Of a stretch of 11,994 nt of DNA, positions 1 through 6,227 are shown one piece after another. The stretch is from Thermacetogenium sp. UBA5472 (lineage in GTDB: Bacteria; Bacillota; DSM-12270; Thermacetogeniales; Thermacetogeniaceae): assembly GCA_002426495.1 (NCBI GenBank), contig DIQC01000096.1, positions 1 through 11,994 on the forward strand. Direction: 5' to 3'. Each line of letters opens with the position of its first letter. Positions within the stretch are counted from its first letter, which is position 1. The position numbers and the translations under genes were made by a program. Under the pieces are notes generated by a model. It had not been told where the DNA came from. It saw only the letters and a list, made by a program, of their open reading frames with translations, and did not search any database.

Positions 1-50
1 TATTTAACACGCGGAATGTGAGCCCGAACAAGGGCGTTTCGTTGATAGGC

Positions 51-85
51 ATTAAAAACCCCTGCTCAAAGGATGGGCAGGGGTT
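51..85 (-). terminator. Rho-independent terminator of the methyltransferase/corrinoid operon
   Basis: A 9-bp perfect stem (57-65 AACCCCTGC with 77-85 GCAGGGGTT) can extend by one wobble and one CG pair around a 7-nt loop. Read on the minus strand it is followed by a T run (complement of the A run at 54-58). It begins 28 nt after the stop of the corrinoid-protein gene and so probably ends that transcript. Confidence 0.85.
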
Positions 86-113
86 AGGATTGTAGGCTTA
101 TTGTTATTTCTAC

Positions 114-746
114 TTAGCTGGCAATAAGGTCTTTACACAGTTCAGTGGCAGATGCCGCATCAGGAGCAAATCCGTCAGCACCAATGTCATCAGAAAAACC
201 CTGTGATATAGGTGCTCCACCGACAATAACTTTTACCTTATCACGCAATCCCTCTTCTTCCAAAGCATCAATCACAGACTTCATATTAGACATTGTAGTT
301 GTCAATAGGGCTGACAAAGCAAGTACATTAGGTTTGTGTTCCTTAACAGCCTCAACAAATGTTTCTTCAGAAAGGTCCACACCCAGGTTGACAACTTTGA
401 AACCAGTACTTTCCATCATCATAGCAACTAAATTTTTTCCGATGTCGTGTAAATCACCTTTTACTGTACCGATAATAATTGTCCCAATTGTTGGTATTTC
501 AGTATCAACGAGCGCTCCTTTGACAAGTTCTATTCCTGTATCCATAGCCTTTGCACACATTAGTACTTCAGGAACAAACATTTCGCCGTTTTTAAAACGA
601 GGCCCAACAATATCCATACCAGCGATTAAACCTTGATTCATAATTTCCAAAGGGTCTTTTCCATCTTCGATTAATTTTTTTGTTAACTCTATTACCTTTT
701 CAACATCTCCGTTAACTACTTCTGCACAAAGATCTTTGTAGCTCAT
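114..746 (-). CDS. Corrinoid (cobalamin-binding) methyl-carrier protein, MtbC/MtaC/MtvC type
   Basis: This 210-residue protein is a typical stand-alone corrinoid protein, which shuttles a methyl group between a substrate-specific methyltransferase (MT I) and a second methyltransferase (MT II) in the cytoplasm. Residues 1-85 form the helical B12-cap domain, with the family-like stretch EMFVPEVLMCAKAM (55-68). Residues 88-210 form the Rossmann-like B12 domain. The base-off/His-on signature GDLHDIG is at 97-103, with His100 the predicted lower cobalt ligand. The later family motifs SALLTTT (145-151) and VGGAP (175-179) are also present. The ATG start has GGAGGAG 7 nt upstream (754-760). It lies 313 nt downstream of the UroD-type methyltransferase gene on the same strand and ends at a strong terminator. 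The family assignment is secure. The substrate (methanol, methylamine, methoxyaromatic, betaine) cannot be read from the carrier itself; the UroD-type partner makes an MtvC/OdmA-like role the best inference. Confidence 0.92.
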   Translation of the reverse strand: MSYKDLCAEVVNGDVEKVIELTKKLIEDGKDPLEIMNQGLIAGMDIVGPRFKNGEMFVPEVLMCAKAMDTGIELVKGALVDTEIPTIGTIIIGTVKGDLHDIGKNLVAMMMESTGFKVVNLGVDLSEETFVEAVKEHKPNVLALSALLTTTMSNMKSVIDALEEEGLRDKVKVIVGGAPISQGFSDDIGADGFAPDAASATELCKDLIAS

Positions 747-1059
747 CTATAAACTCCTCCTGTTATAAGTTTTGGCTTTTTGCGTATCATTTTTGCAGTG
801 TCTTACTTTAATCTACCTTCAATAATGAGGTAAGGCGCATCGGTAAATACTTTAGCCTCAACCTAAGGCAACCAATTGTCCTCTGCCTCCTGCAGAACGC
901 GGAGTTTATTCTTGCCTAGGATGAATTATGGGGGTTCTCCCAAAGGGATGTGGGATTTAATGGAGTAACCCCCAATTTGTTTTTGTTTATATTGCCCACA
1001 CTATATAATGGTAAACGTCATGAGCATAATTCTATATGACTAATACAGCAGATTGCTTT
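747..1059 (-). other. Long spacer between methyltransferase and corrinoid genes
   Basis: These 313 nt hold no intact gene. They contain a hairpin (930-973) and, on the minus strand, a 41-codon stretch (803-925) that reads like a protein tail but has an internal TAG. A smaller dyad (CTTTAG-N7-CTAAGG, 850-868) sits over that TAG. No cobalamin riboswitch was recognised. Confidence 0.5.
930..973. other. Intercistronic hairpin
   Basis: GGGGGTT at 930-936 pairs with AACCCCC at 967-973, and CTCC (937-940) continues the stem with GGAG (962-965) across a one-base bulge. On the plus strand a T-rich stretch follows (974-988), but no plus-strand gene lies upstream. On the minus strand it sits inside the spacer of the methyltransferase/corrinoid operon. 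An RNA-stability or partial-attenuation element setting the ratio of the two proteins is plausible but unproven. Confidence 0.5.
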
Positions 1060-2214
1060 TTAGTATTTACAATTATCCTGGAATGTTTCCCACATAGCCA
1101 TAAAGTTTTCAGCTGATACATCATCCTGAATATTGTGCACAGCAGAGAATACGAAACCTCCACCGGGGGCAAAAGTATCGATGATGCGCTTGGTTTCATC
1201 TCTGACCTGCTCGGGTGTGCCCTTAGGCAGTGTATCCTGTGTATTGATGCCGCCTCCCCAGAAGGTAACATCTTTACCAAATGTTTTCTTGAGATATTCC
1301 GGTTCCATTTTGGCAGCAGATATTTGAACAGGGTTCAGGCAATCAAATCCAGCTTCCAAAATATCAGGAAGTGCGTCTGATACCGAGCCACAGGAGTGAA
1401 GCGTCATCTTGACATCAGCTTTGGATTTAATGTGCTCAATCAGTCTTTTATGGTAGGGAAGGATCATTTCCCTGATCATTTTCGGAGAAGCCATCAGACC
1501 ATTCTGTGTTCCGTAATCATCAGCTTCAGCAGTCACATCTACTAAGCCATCATAAACCTCGAAAAGATTGTCATAAAATTCAATCTTATTTTGCAGAAGT
1601 TTTTCCATGAACTGCTGGCAGCGCTTTTTCTCTGAGGCCATCATCATGAACCAGTGTTCAAAGCCATAGACTAACGGACCTGTCTGAAAAAAACCGTTGC
1701 CATATACTTCGGAGATGGTTGTCGCATAACCTGCTGCACGATAGTCTTCAAGTTCCTTGCGTGAATCGGGCTGAAATTTATTGGGTGTCGGCCATATAAA
1801 CTTCTCATCTTCTTCTTCACTATTAGCATCTGCCATAGCAACATCGACTAAATCAAAGTATAGACCCTGTTCTTTTGGCATTCTATATTTTGTTCCCCAT
1901 TCATTTATAACATAATAACTGTCTTCGGTGTCCCAATTTTTAGCATAGGGGCTTGGTTCCTGGGGAACTTTCCTAAGCCTTGCGTTACGTACATCACATT
2001 TTAAAAGGTCGAGCACTTTATCAGAAGCATAAACAAGCTGATATGGAAGATGGCATACTTCTAATTCTTCATCTTTGATGCCAAAATAATCCAAAAGTTT
2101 GACATAAAAGTACTTTGTAAATTTGCAAGCATGTCCTGAACCGAGATCTAGGGGAATGCGATCCGGCTCCTTGTGGTTCAGTGCGCACAAAACTCTTTCA
2201 CGAGAATTCATCAT
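1060..2214 (-). CDS. UroD-type corrinoid methyltransferase (MT I candidate)
   Basis: This 384-residue protein of the uroporphyrinogen-decarboxylase superfamily belongs to the methyltransferase branch (MtaA, MtbA, CmuA, MtvB) rather than to haem-synthesis HemE. The opening RERVLCALNHKEPDRIPLD (5-23) is the usual family N-terminus. HSCG at 273-276 fits the zinc-ligand H-x-C motif that activates the methyl group or thiol acceptor, followed by DILEAGFDCLNPVQ (284-297). GGINTQDTLPKGTPEQV (321-337) and the glycine-rich GGGFVFSAVHN (351-361) form the later barrel strands. The gene is first in the operon with the corrinoid carrier, so it probably moves a methyl group from an external substrate to that carrier, as in anaerobic O-demethylases. 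Two ATGs (2214 and 2211) are possible. AGGAGG (2220-2225) is 5 nt from the first and 8 nt from the second, so the second may be the true start. Which methyl donor it uses is unknown. Confidence 0.85.
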   Translation of the reverse strand: MMNSRERVLCALNHKEPDRIPLDLGSGHACKFTKYFYVKLLDYFGIKDEELEVCHLPYQLVYASDKVLDLLKCDVRNARLRKVPQEPSPYAKNWDTEDSYYVINEWGTKYRMPKEQGLYFDLVDVAMADANSEEEDEKFIWPTPNKFQPDSRKELEDYRAAGYATTISEVYGNGFFQTGPLVYGFEHWFMMMASEKKRCQQFMEKLLQNKIEFYDNLFEVYDGLVDVTAEADDYGTQNGLMASPKMIREMILPYHKRLIEHIKSKADVKMTLHSCGSVSDALPDILEAGFDCLNPVQISAAKMEPEYLKKTFGKDVTFWGGGINTQDTLPKGTPEQVRDETKRIIDTFAPGGGFVFSAVHNIQDDVSAENFMAMWETFQDNCKY

Positions 2215-2320
2215 TATAGCCTCCTAAATATTACTGGATTTCGTTTGTGCAAACTCTCAAGCTATCCACTAATTGTTGACAGTTACTGTTCATCCATTAC
2301 AAAATTTTTGAATTCATTTG

Positions 2321-2336
2321 ATATTCCTTGGAATAT
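2321..2336. promoter_or_regulatory. Inverted repeat ATATTCC-TT-GGAATAT
   Basis: A perfect dyad with 7-nt arms lies in the 182-nt leader of the methyltransferase operon, about 60-75 nt downstream of the predicted sigma-54 start. It shares ATTCC/GGAAT arms with the palindrome at 2921-2936. It could be a protein-binding site or an RNA hairpin. Confidence 0.4.
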
Positions 2337-2406
2337 GATGTTTCTCTGGGTTATTTGGTTTTTGAACTTGGATTGGATTTTCAGGCGATGCTCGACTTTA
2401 AACAAA

Positions 2407-2422
2407 TGCAAAATGTATGCCA
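2407..2422 (-). promoter_or_regulatory. Sigma-54 promoter of the methyltransferase/corrinoid operon
   Basis: The minus strand reads TGGCATACATTTTGCA. This matches the -24/-12 consensus TGGCAC-N5-TTGCW, with exactly 10 nt between the GG and GC dinucleotides. The predicted start is near 2396, giving a leader of about 182 nt before the methyltransferase ATG. It is nearly identical to the promoter at 4670-4685, and the adjacent gene encodes a sigma-54 activator with an intact GAFTGA loop. Confidence 0.8.
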
Positions 2423-2665
2423 AGACAAATTTCGGTTGTAAATTTATTTTTTATCTCGGGGTTTTTTGAGGATAAATTAATGACAGCCACATATCCTATC
2501 CTGTTTATGATTAATTTCGTAGTATACATATATATTTTAAAATAGATGCACTGCTCAATTTTTACAAGTATTATAGAAATGTATAACATCATTGATATTT
2601 TAAGGTATATATTTAGTTTATAATGGTAATTACTGAGTCCACTTTCTAAATTGCGAGTATATTTC

Positions 2666-2680
2666 GAATCACAATAAAGG
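2666..2680 (+). repeat. Direct repeat copy 1, GAATCACAATAAAGG
   Basis: It matches the copy at 2802-2817 except for one inserted C. Both copies lie upstream of the leftward sigma-54 promoter (about 270 and 406 bp from its start), a distance compatible with distal activator sites. Its function is unknown. Confidence 0.45.
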
Positions 2681-2770
2681 TTATTTTTAGAAATATGTCG
2701 AATTATAAGATAAAAGCCTCATGTTCTACAACCGCATAATTGACACACAGACGTGATTATGCCCTCTTTT

Positions 2771-2784
2771 CATTGAAATCAATG
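2771..2784. promoter_or_regulatory. Inverted repeat CATTGA-AA-TCAATG
   Basis: A perfect dyad with 6-nt arms. It resembles the dyad at 2890-2903 (ATTGAA-AC-TTCAAT) in carrying TTGA/TCAA half-sites, so the two could be sites for the same regulator. Confidence 0.35.
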
Positions 2785-2801
2785 ACCTATGATTACAATC
2801 T

Positions 2802-2817
2802 GAATCACAATCAAAGG
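2802..2817 (+). repeat. Direct repeat copy 2, GAATCACAATCAAAGG
   Basis: Second copy of the motif at 2666-2680. A degenerate third GATTACAATC directly precedes it (2791-2800). Its end overlaps the AAAGGAG that could serve the tiny ORF at 2826. Confidence 0.45.
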
Positions 2818-2825
2818 AGAGATAT

Positions 2826-2894
2826 ATGTTTTTAGCATGTACATATTATTTACTGACGATGTTTCTAGCTAGATGTAGGGGATATATTTATTGA
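2826..2894 (+). CDS. Possible 22-residue leader peptide, unrecognised
   Basis: An ATG is preceded by AAAGGAG (2813-2819) with 6-nt spacing, then 22 codons to TGA. The peptide is hydrophobic, contains MFLA twice (residues 1-4 and 12-15), and ends with CRGYIY. It lies upstream of the activator gene. Its end overlaps the -35 candidate of the activator promoter, so it would need its own promoter, and I found no convincing one. It may be a chance ORF. Confidence 0.2.
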   Translation: MFLACTYYLLTMFLARCRGYIY

Positions 2895-2903
2895 AACTTC
2901 AAT
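2890..2903. promoter_or_regulatory. Inverted repeat ATTGAA-AC-TTCAAT
   Basis: A perfect dyad overlapping the -35 candidate TTGAAA of the activator promoter. A protein bound here would be placed to repress or modulate the activator gene. Confidence 0.35.
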
Positions 2904-2919
2904 GCAATAGGCATATCTA
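2891..2919 (+). promoter_or_regulatory. Sigma-70-type promoter candidate for the activator gene
   Basis: TTGAAA (2891-2896) is separated by 17 nt from TATCTA (2914-2919). The start would fall near 2926, giving a leader of about 35 nt to the TTG start at 2962. The -10 match is moderate. Confidence 0.45.
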
Positions 2920-2920
2920 T

Positions 2921-2936
2921 GATTCCATATGGAATC
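2921..2936. promoter_or_regulatory. Perfect 16-bp palindrome GATTCCATATGGAATC
   Basis: An exact palindrome lies over the predicted transcription start of the activator gene. This is the classic position for an autorepression operator. Its ATTCC/GGAAT half-sites also occur in the dyad at 2321-2336. The binding protein is unknown; the adjacent Fis-type activator is the obvious candidate. Confidence 0.45.
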
Positions 2937-2944
2937 GATAACAT

Positions 2945-2952
2945 AAAGGAGG
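2945..2952 (+). promoter_or_regulatory. Ribosome binding site AAAGGAGG that fixes a TTG start
   Basis: It directly abuts a TTG at 2953 (zero spacing, unusable) but is 9 nt from the in-frame TTG at 2962, which is therefore chosen as the start of the activator gene. Confidence 0.8.
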
Positions 2953-2961
2953 TTGCTTTAT

Positions 2962-4650
2962 TTGAACAACAGACAGAGCACTCTACAATCCGGCCAGATG
3001 CCTTTTCTGCATTGTAATGCCAATGGAGAAGTAGTGGATTATAATGAGGCCGCTATAAAGGTTTTTGGCGGCTTAGATGCGCTGCGAGCTTATTTCTACA
3101 CTCCACATTTTCAGAGTATTTTTCAGCAATTGTCTACTTCCGAAGCACCCTATATTGAAGTAGTTAAACAAAGTGGGAAAAATTACGATCTGTTCATTAC
3201 GCCCTCTGCCTCTATTCAAGGGCAAACAGAGTATTCTATTTTTTTAAAAGCAGCAGATCCCTGGGAAAGATGGTCAAAGGGTGACCCCAATATCCGTTTT
3301 ATGATTCAGGAAGTCATCGATTGCATTGCTGACGGGATTATTGTGGTGGATGCCGATGGCTATGTGCGGCAGACAAATCGATCCTATGAATTAATGGTGG
3401 ACATTAATAAAGAAGAATATGAAGATATACACGTTCAGTCACTACTGGATAAGGGATATACCCACACTAGTTTAACACCTATGGTTGTCAAACAGAACCA
3501 AACGGTAACTGTTGTTGATGTGAGAAACGACAAAGACCTCTTATTAACAGGGGTTCCGTTCCGGAACAATCAAAAAAAGATCATCGGTGTGATTTGCAAT
3601 GTTCGTGATGTTTCCGATTTACAGCAGCTTAAACGAGAGCTTGATGAAAGCAAAAAAAACGAGCGCAAATTTCGGGAACAATTGATTAAATTTTCTCAAC
3701 AACAGGGTGAAAAAAACATTATTACAAAAAGTAAAAAGATGAGACAGATCTTCGAATTAGCACAAAGGGTAGCACTTACCACTTCTTCTGTCCTGATTTT
3801 GGGTGATAGCGGAGTGGGAAAAGGGGTTCTTGCAGAATTCATACACAACCACAGCAAGCGAGCTGACAAGCCTATTATTACAGTTAACTGCGGAGCTATC
3901 CCTGAATCCCTCATCGAGTCGGAACTCTTTGGCTATGAGGCTGGTGCTTTCACCGGAGCCAGTAAAAACGGGAAAATAGGACTTTTCGAATTAGCTAATC
4001 ACGGCACCATTTTCCTTGATGAAATCGGTGAATTGCCATCAAACATGCAGGTAAAGATACTGCAAACAATACAGGACGGCACCGTTCGCCGCATTGGAGG
4101 AAAGAAGTTAATTAAACTAGATATTCGCATCATATCTGCAACAAATAGGAATTTGGAAGAGATGATTAGGGAAAAGACCTTTAGAGAGGATCTTTATTAC
4201 CGCTTAAATGTGGTTCCCATTTACATGCCGCCGCTGAGGGAAAGGAAAGAAGACATAATCCCCCTGGTACTAACCTTTTTGGAGCAATTAAATGAGAAAT
4301 ACGCTCTCAATAAAAGATTCAGTGCCGATCTGATGAAAAACTTTCTTACATATAAATGGCCCGGGAACATACGGGAACTAGAAAATGTGGTGGAACGGCT
4401 TGTTGTAACCAGCAGTGAAGAAGAAATCACAGCCAGAGATTTTTTTGATATCGGATTGATGGTCGACACTGAATCACGCCCTTTAAAGAAGACCCTGGAA
4501 GACATGGAGAGCAATATTTTAGAAGATATGTATAGACGTACGAAGAGTACTCGAAAAAGTGCTGCTGTTTTAGGCATCAGCCAGAGCACATTTGTCAAAA
4601 AGGCTAAAAAATACGGCATTTCATTAACAAAAATTAGGCATCAGGATTAA
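2962..4650 (+). CDS. Sigma-54-dependent transcriptional activator, PAS-PAS-AAA+-Fis
   Basis: From the TTG start this is a 562-residue enhancer-binding protein that remodels the RNA polymerase/sigma-54 closed complex using ATP. Residues about 5-100 look like a PAS-like sensor, and about 112-222 are a second PAS domain (CIADGIIVVDADGYVRQTN). A charged linker or coiled coil follows at about 222-248. The AAA+ domain has Walker A GDSGVGKG (281-288), the sigma-54-contacting loop GAFTGA (328-333), Walker B FLDEIGE (351-357), and REDLYYRLNVVP with PLRERKEDI for the arginine-finger/sensor region. The C-terminal Fis-type helix-turn-helix is RKSAAVLGISQSTFVKKAKKYG (about 531-552). All catalytic motifs are intact. 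No phosphorylation receiver domain is present, so a small ligand sensed by PAS is likely. Two near-identical sigma-54 promoters flank the gene and are the natural targets. The ligand is unknown. Confidence 0.93.
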   Translation: MNNRQSTLQSGQMPFLHCNANGEVVDYNEAAIKVFGGLDALRAYFYTPHFQSIFQQLSTSEAPYIEVVKQSGKNYDLFITPSASIQGQTEYSIFLKAADPWERWSKGDPNIRFMIQEVIDCIADGIIVVDADGYVRQTNRSYELMVDINKEEYEDIHVQSLLDKGYTHTSLTPMVVKQNQTVTVVDVRNDKDLLLTGVPFRNNQKKIIGVICNVRDVSDLQQLKRELDESKKNERKFREQLIKFSQQQGEKNIITKSKKMRQIFELAQRVALTTSSVLILGDSGVGKGVLAEFIHNHSKRADKPIITVNCGAIPESLIESELFGYEAGAFTGASKNGKIGLFELANHGTIFLDEIGELPSNMQVKILQTIQDGTVRRIGGKKLIKLDIRIISATNRNLEEMIREKTFREDLYYRLNVVPIYMPPLRERKEDIIPLVLTFLEQLNEKYALNKRFSADLMKNFLTYKWPGNIRELENVVERLVVTSSEEEITARDFFDIGLMVDTESRPLKKTLEDMESNILEDMYRRTKSTRKSAAVLGISQSTFVKKAKKYGISLTKIRHQD

Positions 4651-4669
4651 AATAAACATTCACAACGGT

Positions 4670-4685
4670 TGGCATAGGATTTGCA
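4670..4685 (+). promoter_or_regulatory. Sigma-54 promoter of the transporter operon
   Basis: TGGCATAGGATTTGCA matches the -24/-12 consensus with the required 10 nt between GG and GC. It lies 20 nt after the stop of the activator gene, with a predicted start near 4696. With the flanking T it shares TTGGCATA and TTTGCA with the leftward promoter at 2407-2422. It would drive the small ORF and both MFS genes under the activator encoded just upstream. Confidence 0.8.
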
Positions 4686-4702
4686 ATATAAATAAGGTGG
4701 GT

Positions 4703-4804
4703 TTGGATTGGATAACAGGTATCGAATACCTGATCTTTGGTTTTCTGGCGTTGGGTCTTTGGGCAAGCGTGGTAAATAATACTGAAGAAGGAGAACGATT
4801 ATGA
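4703..4804 (+). CDS. Small single-span membrane peptide, translationally coupled to the MFS gene (unrecognised)
   Basis: A 33-codon ORF begins with TTG at 4703 (residues MDWITGIEYLIFGFLALG, then LWASVVNN) and ends with an acidic/basic tail TEEGERL. Residues 9-24 would form one transmembrane helix. Its TGA overlaps the ATG of the first transporter as ATGA (4801-4804), a common sign of translational coupling. I do not recognise a family; an accessory subunit or regulator of the transporter is an inference. Weak point: AAGG (4694-4697) is only 5 nt from the TTG and the predicted sigma-54 start is near 4696, so the leader would be about 7 nt. An inverted repeat (4716-4732) also lies inside it, so a non-coding leader remains possible. 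Confidence 0.5.
   Translation: MDWITGIEYLIFGFLALGLWASVVNNTEEGERL
4716..4732. promoter_or_regulatory. Inverted repeat CAGGTAT-CGA-ATACCTG in transporter leader
   Basis: 7-nt perfect arms around CGA lie about 20-36 nt downstream of the predicted sigma-54 start, inside the small ORF. It could be an operator or an RNA hairpin. Chance within coding sequence cannot be excluded. Confidence 0.35.
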
Positions 4805-6195
4805 CCGAAGCAGTACTAAAAAATGAAAACAATATTTCCGGTCGCATTGAGCGTATACCTGTTACATCCGTTCATTGGCGTCTATGGTTAATGCATGAAA
4901 TCTGTTGGATCCTCGGTTCTATTGGTCTTGCTACAGGCACCTTTACTTTGGCCTCTATCGCTGCGGAATTTGGAATGGGCTCCACAGTTAAGGGCCTTGT
5001 AGCTTCTATTATGTTTTTGGGTATGTTTATTGGTGCCAGTGTTTCTGGCTACTTGGGAGATAAATACGGCCGGAAGAAGATGCTCTTAATCGCTATCGCT
5101 ATTTGGGGCATCTCCAGTCTTTTGTTGGCCTGGTCACCTAATCTTACATTTTTCTGGATTTGCCGCTTCACCCTCGGATTGGGAATGGGCGCTCAATTTC
5201 CAATGACACAATCCATGCTTTCTGAGATTTTCCCTGCCAATAACCGAGGACGTGCCATATGTCTATTAGAAGGCGGTTATCCTACTGCTTGCATTATCGC
5301 CGCTGCCATTTCCTGGGTATTGCTTATGTTCGTCGAATGGCGCATCGTTTATATTATACAGGGATTAGGCGGCCTTTGCTTCTTTCTGGTTTACTTTAAG
5401 ATTCCGGAATCAGCTCGCTGGTATGAGATGGCGGGTCGAATTGAAGAAGCTAAAATTGCTATTAAAGATTTCGAGAATAAAGTGATCGCTCATACAGGTG
5501 AGCCTCTGCCAGAGATTCCCGATCCTATTACAGAAGTACGGGATACATCAGGCAAATCGAAGTTTGCGCAATTGTTTGAAAAGGGACAGATGAGTAAGAC
5601 TCTGACTTTATGGAACCTTTGGTTTTGCGTTCTATTCGGCCATTATGGCTTAAATTCCTGGATTTCTGATTTATTAGTAAGCTCTGGCTTCGATATCGTA
5701 CAATCAAATGGTTATGTTTTGCTAATGTATTTGCCGGCAATTCCAGGATATCTCTGTGCCACTTATCTTGTAGAAATTTTGGGTAGGAAGAAGATGATAT
5801 TTGGTTATATGGTCATGGCTGCCGTATTCTGTTATTTTTATGGCAGTTCAGCCAACTTTACACAGTTGATCACCTTTGGTTGTTTGATGCAGTTTTTTAT
5901 GTTTGGTATGTGGTCTTTAATATATACCTATGCTGCAGAAGTCTTCCCCACCAAAATCCGTTCCACTGGATGTGGCACTACATCTTCCGCAGGAAGGCTT
6001 GCTGCTCTTATCGCTCCGACTCTATTTGGTTTTTTGCTCCCCTATATCGGCAGCAGCGGTGTTTTTAATATTGGAGCTGCCGTCTTTATCTTAGGTGCGA
6101 TTTCGACAATGATTTTCGGTGTTGAAACAAAAGGAAAGACATTAGAAGAAATTCAAGTTCAGTCAGAACAGGCTCAAGCTCAGTCCAGTTGTTAA
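4801..6195 (+). CDS. Major facilitator superfamily transporter 1, metabolite/aromatic-acid type
   Basis: This 464-residue, 12-helix MFS transporter sits in the inner membrane. GYLGDKYGRKK (83-93) is the loop 2-3 motif A. RFTLGLGMGAQFP (122-134) is helix 4. PESARWYEMAGRIEEA (202-217) leads the central loop. EILGRKK (325-331) is the second-half motif A, and ETKGKTLEEIQ (442-452) the sugar-porter-like end. The ATG start has AAGGAG (4788-4793) 7 nt upstream, inside the coding end of the small upstream ORF, which it overlaps by ATGA. It is clearly paralogous to the next gene, yet where that protein has acidic residues in helices 1, 4 and 5 this one has G39, G42, Q132 and Q187, suggesting altered proton coupling. 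Its place in a sigma-54 operon beside methyl-transfer genes suggests uptake or export of the methylated substrate or its demethylated product. The substrate cannot be read from sequence. Confidence 0.85.
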   Translation: MTEAVLKNENNISGRIERIPVTSVHWRLWLMHEICWILGSIGLATGTFTLASIAAEFGMGSTVKGLVASIMFLGMFIGASVSGYLGDKYGRKKMLLIAIAIWGISSLLLAWSPNLTFFWICRFTLGLGMGAQFPMTQSMLSEIFPANNRGRAICLLEGGYPTACIIAAAISWVLLMFVEWRIVYIIQGLGGLCFFLVYFKIPESARWYEMAGRIEEAKIAIKDFENKVIAHTGEPLPEIPDPITEVRDTSGKSKFAQLFEKGQMSKTLTLWNLWFCVLFGHYGLNSWISDLLVSSGFDIVQSNGYVLLMYLPAIPGYLCATYLVEILGRKKMIFGYMVMAAVFCYFYGSSANFTQLITFGCLMQFFMFGMWSLIYTYAAEVFPTKIRSTGCGTTSSAGRLAALIAPTLFGFLLPYIGSSGVFNIGAAVFILGAISTMIFGVETKGKTLEEIQVQSEQAQAQSSC

Positions 6196-6210
6196 TTAGA
6201 ATAATTTTTT

Positions 6211-6220
6211 AGGAGATGAT
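6211..6220 (+). promoter_or_regulatory. Ribosome binding site AGGAGATGAT containing a decoy ATG
   Basis: It matches the extended Shine-Dalgarno AGGAGGTGAT at 9 of 10 positions. The in-frame ATG at 6216 lies within it and cannot be used with it. The GTG at 6228 is 7 nt downstream and is taken as the start of the second transporter. Confidence 0.75.
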
Positions 6221-6227
6221 TATTCAA

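Larger units (their letters stand above)
2215..2961. other. Divergent regulatory region, about 750 bp, AT-rich
   Basis: This region separates the minus-strand methyltransferase operon from the plus-strand activator gene. It contains a sigma-54 promoter facing left (2407-2422) and a sigma-70-like promoter facing right (2891-2919). It also holds four good dyads (2321-2336, 2771-2784, 2890-2903, 2921-2936), a direct repeat GAATCACAAT(C)AAAGG (2666-2680 and 2802-2817) and one possible 22-codon ORF (2826-2894). The rest is AT-rich with no gene that I can support. Confidence 0.7.

Noticed and set aside
22..35. Small dyad GCCC-GAACAA-GGGC near the window start.
   Set aside because: The stem is only 4 bp without a T run; probably chance or part of a gene outside the window.
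145..636. Plus-strand ORF of 163 codons opposite the corrinoid-protein gene.
   Set aside because: It is a mirror of the real gene, whose protein has clear family motifs; the antisense product has no recognisable features and no ribosome site.
770..1000. Cobalamin riboswitch before the corrinoid-protein gene.
   Set aside because: Neither a B12-box-like segment nor the expected multi-helix layout could be found on the minus strand.
2368..2592. Short AT-rich ORFs on both strands in the divergent region (for example 2398-2592 minus).
   Set aside because: No ribosome sites and low-complexity Ile/Tyr/Lys-rich translations; the region is better explained as regulatory DNA.
2953..2961. TTG at 2953 as start of the activator.
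   Set aside because: It directly abuts AAAGGAGG with no spacer; TTG 2962 is 9 nt away.
2368..4713. Shared 11-mer TTGGATTGGAT at 2368-2378 and 4703-4713, just downstream of both sigma-54 starts.
   Set aside because: It is on the plus strand in both places, hence in opposite orientation relative to the two transcripts. An 11-bp match is expected by chance several times in a 12-kb window.
6216..6227. ATG at 6216 as start of the second transporter.
   Set aside because: It lies inside the ribosome binding site AGGAGATGAT; GTG 6228 has proper spacing.
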